Of a stretch of DNA of 64,000 nt, positions 36,601 to 50,531 are shown piece by piece (within the stretch, counting starts at the first letter, position 1; each line of letters opens with the position of its first letter). The notes beneath the pieces were generated by a model. That model was not told the DNA's origin. It did no database searches and saw only the letters and a list, made by a program, of their open reading frames with translations. The position numbers were made by a program, and so were the translations under genes. The stretch is taken from positions 3,353,001 to 3,417,000 of the forward strand of contig OX387205.1 of the NCBI GenBank assembly GCA_947561715.1. The letters are read 5' to 3'. This DNA is from Ascidia mentula. Its lineage: Eukaryota > Chordata > Ascidiacea > Phlebobranchia > Ascidiidae.

Positions 36601-38809
36601 TTTGTGCCAGATGGCGGAGAGGTGTTTTCCTTTTCTTCTATATTTTCCGACTCAATCTTGGCATGGCGGACTTCAGCTTGAGCACGCCTGGAAAGGAATA
36701 AAAAAAATATCTTACCATATGTTTTGGACAAAATACATGTAATAATCTTATATATACCCAACAGTGGGTCTATCAGCACAAATTTTTCTATGTTCCGACA
36801 TAAAAATATATGTTTTGCAGATCACCAAACAAATAAGCCTACACATAGGTTCATTCATGTACAGGTTACCTGAAGTCATCAAATTTCCTGTGTGACCTCT
36901 TATGATCCTTAGTTGGTGTTGTGGTGGATGTAGCCTTTAAATCTGAATCTATATAATTAAAACACATTGGCTTGTATATTTAATTTCGAAAATGTAACCA
37001 CTTTACCTGTGGTGGTTGCATTGTGTGGATCTGGGTTGTGTTTAGTTTCAAACAGCCTTCTTCTATTTGTTGGTGATTTTAATGTTGGTAATGGTGCATC
37101 ATGGTTAACTCCTAAATTAAACATGCTTTAGACTATAACAAGAGAAACATTACTTCATTTTCTGACGATAAAGCCTTACAAAATTATGTTTAAAATAAAA
37201 ATAAGCTTCCTCAAATACCCATGTGTGAAGGGCAGTTTTTCTTCGACAAACTATCATGAGGACTTGCAGATTTTCTTTTGCTCAGACTTGAAATTCTAAC
37301 AGGAGTATTTTTTTTTTCTGGAGTTACATTCATACTGGAAGATTTATCCGACTTTGTTTGTCTCTTATCAGTTAAACCTTAAAAATAACATAATAAGAAT
37401 TTCTATAATTTTTATTGATTAATCTATCTATGGTCTAAATTGTAAAGAAAATGTCAAGAATGGCTACAGGTATTAGCCTGTGCAGGACCAGCGGATCTGT
37501 CTTTGTACGTATCAGTATAAATGTATACTATATATATAATAATTGTAAAATTTCAGAAAAAAACATTGACATTTGGTGTCAATTTGCAAGCACACAGTCA
37601 AAATAAAAATAAAATTTACCATTATTTTGATTTTTGTGTACAACAGGGTTTTTATTCCCCTTTTGATTATTGCCAACACCACAAATGCCTGTTTGCTTGA
37701 CTTTACATGTAACCCCTGTATGTACAGAACATGTTTTGTTATATAACAACAATACTAAACATAGTTGTTGTCATTAATGTCGGAGGATGTACAAGGATTA
37801 AATGAGTATATTTAGTAGTAACAAAAATAGGTAATTTTAAATCAACCTGTGTAACAATTAAGTCACTATTGTATATTTACTATGATGTGACATTTCTTGT
37901 ACATTAAACTACATACAGTCAAGAAATATAAGCATATTTTTGACATTATCACAATATTAGTATGCAGATATTAAACAATACCTGTAGCTGGAGACAAGTT
38001 GTTTCGCTTAAAGGGTCCATCATTATATTGTGGCGATGTAAGTTTTCCATAAGGTGAGTTAGTTTGACCCGATTTGGAATTTTGTAATTTGACTGGTGAA
38101 TGTGTTTCTTTTTGCATTTTGCCATCTAAACAAAATAATTTATAAGTATCGTAAGTCCACAAACAATTTTCTACAACATGCAAGGAGACAGTTTTGTCAC
38201 TGAACAACAAGTTTTTTAATAAAGACGAACTCACTGTAACAACATATATACCCATAATTTTTTGCAGGAATGTTCCAACAAGTGTTGCTTGATTGCTTGA
38301 TAAATCCTTTATGTTAAAAGTTGAGCGCTTTTTGTGTGAAGTTATGATCACTCTTCCACTTTCAGCTTGCACCTGGAATTTGTCCATTTCGTCTGCAATC
38401 TAAAAGTTCATGAAGAACACATATTTATGTAAATTGGAATTATTTTTGGGAACTAACATTAATTTATTCTTTCAAGCACAATGTAAGTATTGATAATAAA
38501 CATTGCAAAACTTCATCCTTTTATTGCGAAAAACATATGCTGACAAACTTTATACGCATATTACTATGGAAAAAGAAATTGATCACAATTGTGCTATTTT
38601 CTCATTCATTTACTTACTGGAACATCTATTCGCTTTCCATAGCTAAACTCCACTGTCATAACATGCTCCCCTTTCACCAGTGTATTTGATGAGAAGCTGA
38701 CATGGGCCTGCTTCCATGCTCTTTCACACTTCCAACCTGCTTCACCCGATTTTAGAATTCGAAACTGCACATTTTTCGCCCGTAATGATGTCATCCACTT
38801 TTTGCTCAT
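30643..38809 (-). CDS. USP37: USP37-type ubiquitin carboxyl-terminal hydrolase (about 26 exons)
   Basis: Exon 1 (38809-38618) and exon 2 (38399-38252) encode a PH-like N-terminus. A low-complexity middle (about 38125-35320) includes FYGSNS, as in vertebrate USP37. The catalytic core starts at 34912-34774 with GFQNLGNTCYMNSTLQSL (active Cys codon 34886-34884). It continues with AISASAKQFYGFLQ (34720-34577), DAHEFLRLCLDTLQ (34218-34024), zinc-finger CxxC pairs CNKC and CEKC, and LKRYSYN (33158-32922). Two ubiquitin-interacting motifs follow (ELTKALEMSEMEF, 32500s; LLAMELSLRNE, 32200s), as in the USP26/29/37 clade. The last exons give RLVSVISHKGGSS and GHYVSDV (catalytic His codon 30786-30784), then CFNDSHV and stop 30645-30643. 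The catalytic residues are present, so it is likely active. USP37 trims ubiquitin from cyclin A and replication proteins. Exon limits other than those quoted are approximate. Confidence 0.93.
34444..34546. repeat. Two identical 40-bp direct repeats, 63-bp period, in a USP37 intron
   Basis: Positions 34444-34483 and 34507-34546 are the same 40 bases (starting taatgtattaaaatccc, ending gtagacagct). The spacer between them is diverged. This looks like a recent local tandem duplication in the intron between the 34577 and 34218 exons. Confidence 0.85.
36262..36310. mobile_element. hAT-like terminal sequence, partial
   Basis: The string gcagtggttctcaaactttttt matches the common end of hAT non-autonomous elements. 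A matching right end was not found, so this is a fragment in a USP37 intron. Confidence 0.4.
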
Positions 38810-38930
38810 TTAACTTGGTGAAAATCCCGTGGGGTTATATACATAAACTGATGTTGTCAGTCACCAAGGTCGTAATCGTAAACAAGTGAGTTTACAAACA
38901 CGCTTTGGTTGGTTTACACGGTGCGTAATC

Positions 38931-38945
38931 TTTTGGCGGGGAAAA
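38931..38945. promoter_or_regulatory. E2F-like site between USP37 and TSPAN15
   Basis: The sequence ttttggcggggaaaa, 122 bases upstream of the USP37 start codon, is one base longer than the E2F consensus TTTGGCGGGAAA. In vertebrates USP37 is a cell-cycle gene controlled by E2F. The site is a motif match only. Confidence 0.45.
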
Positions 38946-39283
38946 GTTGCACACAAAAAGACCGAAATTCTTATTCATGCGTGATATTTAACAAGATGTA
39001 GTCTAAATTCTATAAAAGACAACTGTTATTATTACTAATTGATTGACAACGGCCATTTCCAGTAATGAAATATTTCTTTGTTCAACTACTTCTGTTTTTA
39101 TGTTACTTCCGTAATCCCAGGTATGTGGGATTTCTGCACTATGATTTCTGTGCTTTAATTTATTTTATGCATGAGTAGGTTTAAAGAAAAGTGTAAACAT
39201 ATAATGTGAGTTTCGGTTCCTGGTCTGGATCTGGAAGTTATGACAGGTTTTTGTTGTTTGTCCTGGAAACTAGAATTTACAGC

Positions 39284-41684
<2,401 letters not shown>

Positions 41685-42558
41685 TCAAAGCATTCCTAAA
41701 CTAAAAAGACTATCACGTGTCATCTGCACAACGGTTTTTTTTATTTGTTGAAAAGCACTGTTGTGATGTATTATAAGTGTGTTGTTGGATGTTGTTTTTG
41801 CACTTGGTTTGCCTATGTTTCAGAAAAACTATCTGCTTTCCGGTTTGTGCGTGAATAACGAAATAAATACGACTGTCTGCAGATTTTTGATACGATTACG
41901 CTTGCCTGTCAACTAAAGTTTGCGTGTTGTAACCATGCAACACATTATTTACATAAATAAGCTAATTACCAAGAGAGAGTGCGTGCGTACGAGCGTGAGA
42001 TTTCAAGGTGTTTCTAAGAAAGAAGTGATAGTGAAATAAGTGTATGTTGTCTGGCAGGATGGCTGTGGAAGTTCTACCGGAAAGCTTCTGACATCCTGCT
42101 AGATAAGAAACTTCGTGTCACTTAAAATATCGCAACGTACAACTTTTGTCAGGCAGTGCTTGCGTTTCTTATACAAGAGTATTGGTAGCCCTGCTTTCCC
42201 CATTGCGTACAATTAAAAGTAGCTTAATGTTTAGTCATTTCCGCTCAGATAATTAACAGCGCCGATTGTGGATAAAATTCGTGGAAACCATGAGTGATCC
42301 GTGCCTTGGCTTAGCAGTATTCAGGATTATCGCTAAAGCACCTGATGATCACGCGTTGAAAGCAAATATCGCATCACAAGGGTTCCCGTGACTAGATGGC
42401 ACCACGCAAACATTATTCCAGGTGTTTATTTATGGCGGGACGTTCTGCTGGAACGAATTGGAGCTTCGCAGGCAATTGACACGAAACGTGGAAGGTTTTC
42501 TTTTCGTAAAAGATTGTGTTGATAATTTCTAACCTCGTTACTTCATGAAGGCTACACT
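41685..42558. other. Intergenic region between TSPAN15 and arylsulfatase
   Basis: It contains an AATAAA-type poly(A) signal for TSPAN15 (gaaataaatacg near 41868) and presumably the arylsulfatase promoter. No gene is seen. Confidence 0.5.
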
Positions 42559-44124
42559 ATGCAATTTTTAAATGTGTTGGCAATACTGATTGCCGTTGCT
42601 TTGAGCAACTTGAACGTATGCAGTGGAAAACCAAATATAGTTCTAGTGCTGGCTGATGACTACGGCTACAACGATATTGGCTACCATGCTGTTGAACATC
42701 ATTCTGAAATGCAAACACCTCATCTTGATGAACTTGCCATGTCTGGTGTTAGGTTGGAAAATTACTATGTGCAGCCTATTTGTTCACCTTCAAGAAGTCA
42801 ATTAATGAGTGGCAGGTACCAAATACATACAGGCCTCCAACATTATGTGATAACACCACTGCAGAAAAATGGTCTGCCTTTGGACAATATCATATTACCA
42901 GAGCAATTGCAGAAGTGTGGTTATGATACTCACATGGTTGGAAAGTGGCATCTTGGATTTTATGAAAAGCAATATCTACCATGGAATCGAGGTTTCAACT
43001 CCTACTTTGGGTATTTGACTGGAGGAGAGGATTATTACACCAGGTGGCGCTGCCAAGAACCCAAGTACTGTGGTTATGACATGGACTCGGCCGCTGGACC
43101 AACCAACAAAACTTATGGGGAATATTCTGCAAACCTTTTTGCAAGAAAAGCAAATGAAGCTATCGACAACAGGGATAAAACAAAACCTATGTTTTTGTAT
43201 GTTGCTTTACAGTCTGTTCATTCACCAATGCAAGTGCCAGACTCTTACTTGAAGCCATTCCAACATATCAAGGACAGCAACAGGAGGATCTATGGTGGCA
43301 TGGTTGCAGCTATGGATGAAGCAGTCAAAAACATCACAGATCACTTAAAATCTGCAGGAATATGGAACGAAACTATTTTTATATTTTCTGCCGATAATGG
43401 TGGCCAGACTTTATCTGGAGGCAATAATTGGCCACTAAGAGGAAGAAAGTTGACCTTGTGGGAAGGTGGAGTCAAAGCTGTTGGATTTGTCCACAGTGAG
43501 ATGTTTAAACTTCCAAATCCAAACTACATCACCAACAAAGAAATGATCCATGTTTCAGATTGGTTTCCAACTATTATGTCTGCAAGCACCTGTTCCTATG
43601 TCAATAATACCCAGCCATTAGATGGATTTGATCAATGGGATACAATATCCAAGAATGCAAAATCGAAGCGTACTGAAATTTTGCACAATATTGATCCACT
43701 ATATACTCCCATGTACACTGGAACAAAATTTAAGGGAAACACTGTGAAAATGGGGTTTGATACAGCTGTTCATGCTGGGATACGATCTGGTGACTGGAAG
43801 TTACTTACTGGTGAGCAAGGAGATGACCGATGGATTAAACCCCCAGAGTGGAGTCAAAATGACACTTGGATATCAGCCTTAGAGGATCCAGAACTCCCTG
43901 GGGTACAATTGCATGGAAGTGGCAAACTAGTCCAGTTGTTCAACATTGTTAATGACCCATATGAGCAAGTTGAAGTATCTGATGACTATCCTGAGATAGT
44001 TGAAGGCCTGTTGGCAAAATTAGCTGCATATAATGCCACCGCTGTTCCAGTTAGATTTCCACCAGAAGATCCAAAAGCTAATCCAAAACTTCACGGTGAT
44101 TTCTGGGGACCATGGGTCGGATGA
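42559..44124 (+). CDS. Arylsulfatase, B/I/J group (521 aa, intronless)
   Basis: One open frame starts with a signal peptide (MQFLNVLAILIAVALSNLNVCSG). Metal-binding LADDYGYNDIG follows, then the formylglycine motif CSPSR within the sulfatase signature (CSPSRSQLMSGRYQIHTGLQ), GKWHLGFY, and SADNGGQTLSGG. RTEILHNIDPLY and the end region YNATAVPVRFPPEDP..GPW resemble ARSI/ARSJ more than ARSB as I remember them. Sulfatases of this group cleave sulfate esters in the lysosome or outside the cell; ARSB acts on dermatan and chondroitin sulfate. All catalytic residues I can check are present, so it is likely active. Vertebrate ARSB has introns; a single exon here suggests retroposition or intron loss. 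A poly(A) signal (aaataaa) lies near 44424. Confidence 0.93.
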   Translation: MQFLNVLAILIAVALSNLNVCSGKPNIVLVLADDYGYNDIGYHAVEHHSEMQTPHLDELAMSGVRLENYYVQPICSPSRSQLMSGRYQIHTGLQHYVITPLQKNGLPLDNIILPEQLQKCGYDTHMVGKWHLGFYEKQYLPWNRGFNSYFGYLTGGEDYYTRWRCQEPKYCGYDMDSAAGPTNKTYGEYSANLFARKANEAIDNRDKTKPMFLYVALQSVHSPMQVPDSYLKPFQHIKDSNRRIYGGMVAAMDEAVKNITDHLKSAGIWNETIFIFSADNGGQTLSGGNNWPLRGRKLTLWEGGVKAVGFVHSEMFKLPNPNYITNKEMIHVSDWFPTIMSASTCSYVNNTQPLDGFDQWDTISKNAKSKRTEILHNIDPLYTPMYTGTKFKGNTVKMGFDTAVHAGIRSGDWKLLTGEQGDDRWIKPPEWSQNDTWISALEDPELPGVQLHGSGKLVQLFNIVNDPYEQVEVSDDYPEIVEGLLAKLAAYNATAVPVRFPPEDPKANPKLHGDFWGPWVG

Positions 44125-44734
44125 TTTTGGATCACCAAACATGATTTTTGTCATTCCAAATACACAATGCTTACTGATATGTTCCAGTATGCTGGGAAAG
44201 TTGATTTGAAGTGATTATTCTATGCATATAAAACCAAATTTTAAAACTGGTTTTGTTTTCTTTGTGTGTGCCAAAAAATGTGTTCATAATTTACTATAAT
44301 ATCCATTTGATGCATCATTTTTCATTTTGTAACAAGTTATAATTTTGCAATAAGAAAGTAATTTGTATTATTGCATAAACGTATGCATTTATGTATGAAG
44401 AAGTTCCTTCACCTGTCATTGTTCAAATAAATATTATCAATATATTAACTGGGTTTTTACTTTCCATGCGACAAAATATACAGAGTTATATCCACAAGAC
44501 CACAAGTGTACCATTTTGCAAGCCCTTTTGCGATTGAAATTCATGTGCATCCAAGCAAAGCCCTGACCATTCATCTTGGCTCATTCATTGATTTTCCGCT
44601 CATGTATAGGGATCACCATTGCATTTTTTTGGTTAGTTTTACTAACTAAGATAAGATACAATGATAAATCGTGAAACACACTTTAAGATGAAATGCAAGA
44701 ATTTCACAATCACCAACAAACTTAGTATAATAAG
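44125..44734. other. Arylsulfatase 3' flank
   Basis: It holds the 3'UTR and poly(A) region of the arylsulfatase. Nothing else was recognised. Confidence 0.4.
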
Positions 44735-45125
44735 GTTAGGGTTCGAATTAGAAGTTCGCAATTCGCAAATTGCGAACCGTTTTGGGGGTTGTTGCGACAC
44801 GTTTTTGAGATTATTGCGATGCAACACGCAGCAGATTATAAGGCGCCGCATCCTCCTTTATCTATTTATTCGTACACGCAACAAGCGCTGATGCAAACAA
44901 CGTTGTTAACGTTTCTTGACAATATCAACGAATATTTTCCTCGTATTTTGTCAAGCCTCTATTGCGCAAGTCAATGAAACGATGGCGATGTATGACCAAA
45001 CAAATACTGGGTTAACAGCAGGTTTTCAGTATAATGCACAGTCGCGTACGAGGCAAAATTTAAGTGTTGCAATTACGGTTGTAACGTTTTTGCGATACGT
45101 TTTTTACCGCTAATTCGAACCGTGA
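44735..45125. mobile_element. Inverted-repeat miniature element with internal palindrome
   Basis: The left boundary (ggttcgaattag, near 44740) and the right boundary (ctaattcgaacc, near 45110) are inverted copies about 390 bases apart. Inside the left end, 44754-44777 is a perfect hairpin with 10-bp arms (gttcgcaatt/aattgcgaac) and a 4-base loop. No transposase ORF and no clear target duplication were found, so the family is unknown. Confidence 0.5.
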
Positions 45126-47452
45126 AGGTGGTATTGTTACGTCACTGGCGCCGAGTCGAATGTCGAGTAAAGTAAATGCATGTGTGCGTTGAGTAAATCC
45201 TGTTTTCTCACACGAACTGTTGAGTCCATGTTGCGGCGTAAATTACTTCCTCTGTTTTGTGTTGCCTGTGTTTCATGTTGGTGATTTGCCAGATTCTACA
45301 ACAACGCATCGCGAAACACGTGCGAACTCTATGACCAACCGTTATCACTTTGTACAGTGCTTTATAGCTTTGTCTAATGACGGTCGCACATTTTCTGGCA
45401 CGACAGATTTTTCCGCACATTCAGCCAAATCAATTGAACGGTTTTGAGATAAACTTAAATAAAAAACAGTATGTACATCACGAATATCAATAATACTAGA
45501 AAAGATAGAATTTTAGTTACGAAAAGAACATTGCTACAGATATTCGCTAAACCTGTTTACTGCTGCAATTTTGCAAAGGAAAATTCACTCAACGAATGCC
45601 ATTGTCATGTAATTAGTGAAATAATAATTAGTGTTTAAGTAGTTCAACAATCTGCCTATGAAGGTCACACGTTCTAGTAGACTGAAAAAAGTTCCAAAGG
45701 TTTATGTGGCCTTCCTGCTTGCATGAAACAACGCTGCAGGCAGTAATGGTAACCGAGATACAAACAAGAAGTTGCTGAACGGAAAAGACTATTTGTCACG
45801 GAATTCACGCACGCAAAATCGGAAAATTTTTTTTATAACCGCACCAGTAAATTTCACGCATATGTTCTGTTTGTCGCCCGGTTAGCCTTGATTCTTGATA
45901 GTTTTTGCTTGTAGGATGAATTGGGCAAAGGAAGGAATGCGATTGCGTTTTACTCCGTTAAAGTTGGGTTGTTTCGAAAACGGTTTAAAAATTTTGAACT
46001 TGCAGCCAAGAAGTGGCAACTTTTCTCAAGGCAAATTACCTTTTTTTTCCTCTGGATACACCGCAACCATATTTTTACCATACCCAGCCAACAATAAATT
46101 AATCCGGATAGAAGATAATGCTTATATTCAAGGTAATTTTTTATATTGTAGGTTCTTTACCACACAAGGACAGCGCCGCCTGGAATGGTAATCAACACAT
46201 TAGATATTTGGAATCTCTCCATTTTGGTGTGTAGTTTGGGAAGTACACAAACTATTTTTTTTTTTACACAACCGCATGTACTGAGCACTGTGGCTCTTAA
46301 AGTATTATACAATTAAATAAAGCAGTTGTATTTCAAGTGAAACAAACAAATTTCGAAATGTTATTGCCGTGTATTCGTTTTAGAAATCCATTTAATTACT
46401 CTACACTCCAAAACTTTACATGGCCTTGAAAAAAATCGGTGTCTGTTTTTGGTGATGTCTTTCCACTCAAGATTAAAACATTCCCCATTATCCAATAGAA
46501 GACAAAAGGACGATAGTATTTCTATGCTCTCAGAGTCGTTAGCGCGTCGGAACTGCGCACGGGTTATTATAGGTGCCATCTTGAAAAATGCGGACGTTCA
46601 GTCACTTTCTCCCATTTTCCACCCGCCGCGATTTAACACTAACTTGTCTGGCAAAAATTTCTGGCCATGCAATTTTATTAAACATAATCAACATATTGCA
46701 CCTGCGAAGGATCAGGGCAGAGGAAATAATGACAAACTTTTGGATGTAGAAATTTAATTTCCGGCGCAAAAAAGTACACTTTGATGAAACCCGTCACTGT
46801 ACAAATAACACCCTGAAATATCAGTTACATTTTAAAACGTCAAAATTGGACGGCTCGTATGATATTCAAATTGGCGTTTTAAGAGCAGGCCACCCTCATC
46901 AGTTACAATAAAGTGCCTTAAGTAAGCTGCTTGCAGTACAGTAATTATTCGTTACGTATGTTTGCAGGATTGATATTGGTTTTCACGTTTAGCTACAACT
47001 ACACGTGTGAGCCACGTATTACACATCCGGGCTTAGCTCTTTATTGCCATATTTCTGATGCAACTTTCGCATGCCGATGCAACAAAAAAGTGACAGCGTT
47101 GCTCCTGCGGAACCCACGTAAAATGCAGATTGAAGTTGTCCGGTGGCGTCGACACATTTTCCTGCAAAAACAACGACACCCATATGACATGAACCTCGCT
47201 ATATAAGTCAACGGGCCATGTTTGATTCTTTACTACACTGTACAGGCAATATCCTTCTTGGTTGCACGATGAACTTTGTTTCTTCAATTTTAACACTTTT
47301 TATCGGGTGGGTAATTTCTATTATGTTTTGTATTTGTCGATCTGAAATAATATTCGCTGTAAAGAAAATTTTACAAAACGTTTGATGGCGCGTTTGTTGA
47401 TAAAATTATCTATTTTTTTACATCCCCCGTCAAAAAAATTGAAACAACGAAC
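45126..47452. other. Long intergenic stretch, no supported gene
   Basis: I looked for the missing last exon of the SLC16 gene on the minus strand and for other genes. Candidate ORFs (for example 45895-46191 plus and 46361-46579 minus) have no recognisable domains, although some could be unrecognised exons. Confidence 0.35.
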
Positions 47453-50400
47453 CTGTCAGAATAGTAGTCATCATGCCCAATGAATGGATGATGATATTTC
47501 CATAACCAAAGACTGAGGCGTAGCGCTTGACACCGAAGAAATCGACGATAAAAACCGAATAAATGCCGTCCATCCCTCCGCCACATATGCCCAGTATCGT
47601 GCATCCGATCAGTAATGCATAATAACTCCGTAGAAACGACAAGAACAGAAAAGCTAGGGCCATTGCGAAACATGCTGCACCCTATAGACACAAAAATAAC
47701 TGATTCATAAAACATTAAAGTTTTCATAGTCAATGAACTATAGTTTAAATTAAAACACAACCTTTTTCATTTGTTTGTGGCATAAACTTTGGCGTCAAGC
47801 ACACAGTTTTTGTTCCAGATTTTCTTATACTATTTTTTAACAAGGCCTTTTTACCCAGAAGTGTAAAATCTATTTAAATTTTTTTTGCAGCTTCGAATCC
47901 TTGGTATCAATTTTCGTTGGGGATTTGTGCAGGAAATCGTAGACTTACCGTTAAAGCAATTTTGTTGCTTGTTGACATTCTGTCAAGGGTGGTACCATAA
48001 ACAATACGAGATATGACCTCGCCAACCATCACAGCTGAGATTAGAGATGAACTTTGCATTGCACTTAAATTTGCAGCTAAAAACATTTTTATGATTTTTA
48101 ATACGGTTTTTGTCCTAAATGTTAATTCGTGTCTCACCATCAAGACCAAAAGGTACGAGATAGGTCATTGCTGAATAGTAAGCCATACCAAATGTCACCC
48201 AGCCGAAGGTGTACGCATAGAAGAGGGGGTCAAGGAAAATATCCAGTTGGACTTTTGCGCAGAAGGTTATTATTCTATCTTTAAAGCTCATCGCCCTTTC
48301 TTTACAATCCGCCTGGAACTCAACGTTATCTTCGGTGTGTCGGGATACTTCACTTAGCTTGTTGGTTTCCCTGCAAACAATAGTTTTGCTTTTGTTTTCT
48401 GTCATACATATTTTGCTCAACACTTTATAAGCAGGACTTAATGCAGTTGTTGAACAGTTACGTACGTAATGTTAAAAAAGGTTGTAAACTCTGAAAAATA
48501 TAAATGCTTTAGTACAAAAACGGCTGTGAAAACTGCCTTGTCAACAAAAGAACGTAACAATATGGTTAGAAACCTGCTTTGGCCAATACTTGTTTACATA
48601 CCAAAACATCAAATAATTATAAAAAAAATTTAAAAATATATTACAAAGTGTCCTCTAACGATTACGTCTCTATACTGTGCTTGCGACCATCCTTTTTGTC
48701 GTTGTTGTTAAGATCATTTTCTTTGTCGACACACAATGTTGCTTTTTCACACTCTTCAAGGAACTGTTGGTCGAAGTCTTCGCGCAAAATAATCGGTCGC
48801 ATGAGGGCGCCAACGACCGCCATTTGGAGAAAAAAACCAGCAATGACCTGAAACGAATTGTGAAATATTGTTTAGTTTAGGCTGTGATGCATACAGTAAT
48901 AATATATATTAAATTTATTGCAAAAGTAATTATGCCCAAACTTGAATAGAACATATTAGCCTTGAGTGATTAAAGGCACTCCAGGGTACAGTGGTACTTC
49001 GGTTGGGCAACACCAACATAGATTGTATGGGAATAACTTATTGTCCCATTTTACAAGGACCCCTACCGCTTTACAACAATCAATGTCTTTTAAGGTTAAT
49101 GAACTGTGGGTTTGTTTGCTGCTACGCGCCATGTCTAGTCATCGTATAGCCTTCTTTATTGGACGTCATTGCAGTGGAAACGCAAGGCCAGCCTTTGTGT
49201 TTGCACATCATGAGCATATTTACTGAGTTATTATGTTTACGGAGTAACACCCACGCAGTTAGTTTCGTCAAAATGCCCAACCCAATGGTTGCCATGGAAT
49301 CACGGTGCAGCACATATTAAACTTCATGAGAAAAACTTCGATGTATGCGCTTCTACGTCTAGTAACACCACTTTTTACTGTATTTTTATTGCGCTGAAGC
49401 TTTAGGACAGTTCATGACACAAAAATCACATATTCAAATTGTATCAAGGTAAGTTTTCAAAAAATGTTCGTTCGTTTTATAAGTTAGGCTACATTCCAGG
49501 TAACACATATGTCAACCTACCTGCAAAGCGCCCCTCCAACCGTAAGTTTCTATTAGCCATTGGTAAACTGGACAATACACAAGTGCACCAAAAGTCAGAC
49601 CAGCACACATAAACTGTGTTGCTTTGTTCAGCTGTTTTTTGAAGTATCGCGTAACGATGGTGAACGAGCAAATTATGGTAATCGCCATGCAGGCACCTAA
49701 AAACATGTTTATCAGAAGGCAAAACTCTAACACTAGAAACTGACTAATGAATATACACAAACCTGGAATTAGACCAGATAAGATTTGAACAAACCAAAGG
49801 GGTGCAGCGAAGGACGAACAGAAGATGGAAAGGCACGAAACGACAGAAGCAAACATGCACAAAGGTCTGAAGCCGAATTTTCGAATGAGCAAATGAACAA
49901 ACACGCCTGTTCGTAAATAGTTCATGTAATTTCATAGTTTATAATTGAAGGGTAACTGCTAAAAATGCAGCATTGTTGGTCGGTAACAATACTCTCAATT
50001 TGTGTAGGATATTAAAGAAAACGAAGTTAAGTCTGTACTATTATCAATGTAATTGCATTTCCACTTTTTTCGATTCCTAATCAAACCGAAAACAGTATTA
50101 ACAACATAAACAATAGAGCAGATTTGGATTTCTTTGGTATAAGTATGTCAGATACTGAAAAAAAATTATGTTGCAATGCTTTAACGCAACCAAAGCTTTA
50201 CATCTTACAACCAAAGCTTTACATTTATAATTTTACGTTGCCATAACAGCGCATCCAACAGCGACAGCAGAAAACGTAAATGCAGTTGCTTACATGCTAC
50301 ACCATAGGAGATCTGGTACAACCCATTTAGCCAGGCAACGTCGGCGAAATCTGTGCTGTAGTGCAATTTCAGTGGCACGTAAAACACGGAGAAGCATCTG

Positions 50401-50531
50401 GTTGCAGCCGCAAAGTTGCCAAGTGTGATAATTCCTGCCACAACCAAGACCCAGCCCCAACCTCCATCTGGTTGCTGTTGAATATCTTGGACCTTGCTCA
50501 TACGGCGCAGTTTCCTGCTTTCACGGACCAT
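47453..50531 (-). CDS. SLC16-type monocarboxylate transporter, 3' end not found
   Basis: Exons: 50531-50294, 49906-49763, 49696-49521, 48847-48666, 48370-48138, 48076-47949, 47681-47453, all in phase. The N-terminus has DGGWGWVLVVAG, the hallmark of the SLC16 (MCT) family within the major facilitator superfamily, and the span 4-6 region gives YGWRGALQVIAGF..MRPI. A hydrophilic loop with DKENDLNNNDKKDG lies between spans 6 and 7, and DPLFYAYTFGW starts the second half. Exon 7 ends at a phase-1 donor (ACAG|GTTCG) after GYGNIIIHSLGMMTTILTG, where about two more spans are expected. I could not identify the following exon; an open stretch after an acceptor near 47340 is too weak to accept. Substrate cannot be told; the family carries lactate, pyruvate and related acids. 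Confidence 0.88.

Noticed and set aside
41685-42558. TSPAN15 and arylsulfatase as a tunicate operon
   Set aside because: The 0.9-kb gap and a separate poly(A) signal argue against the very short spacing typical of Ciona operons.
46361-46579. Minus-strand ORF starting MAPIITRAQF as a gene or SLC16 exon
   Set aside because: Not hydrophobic, so it cannot be the missing membrane spans, and I recognise no domain.
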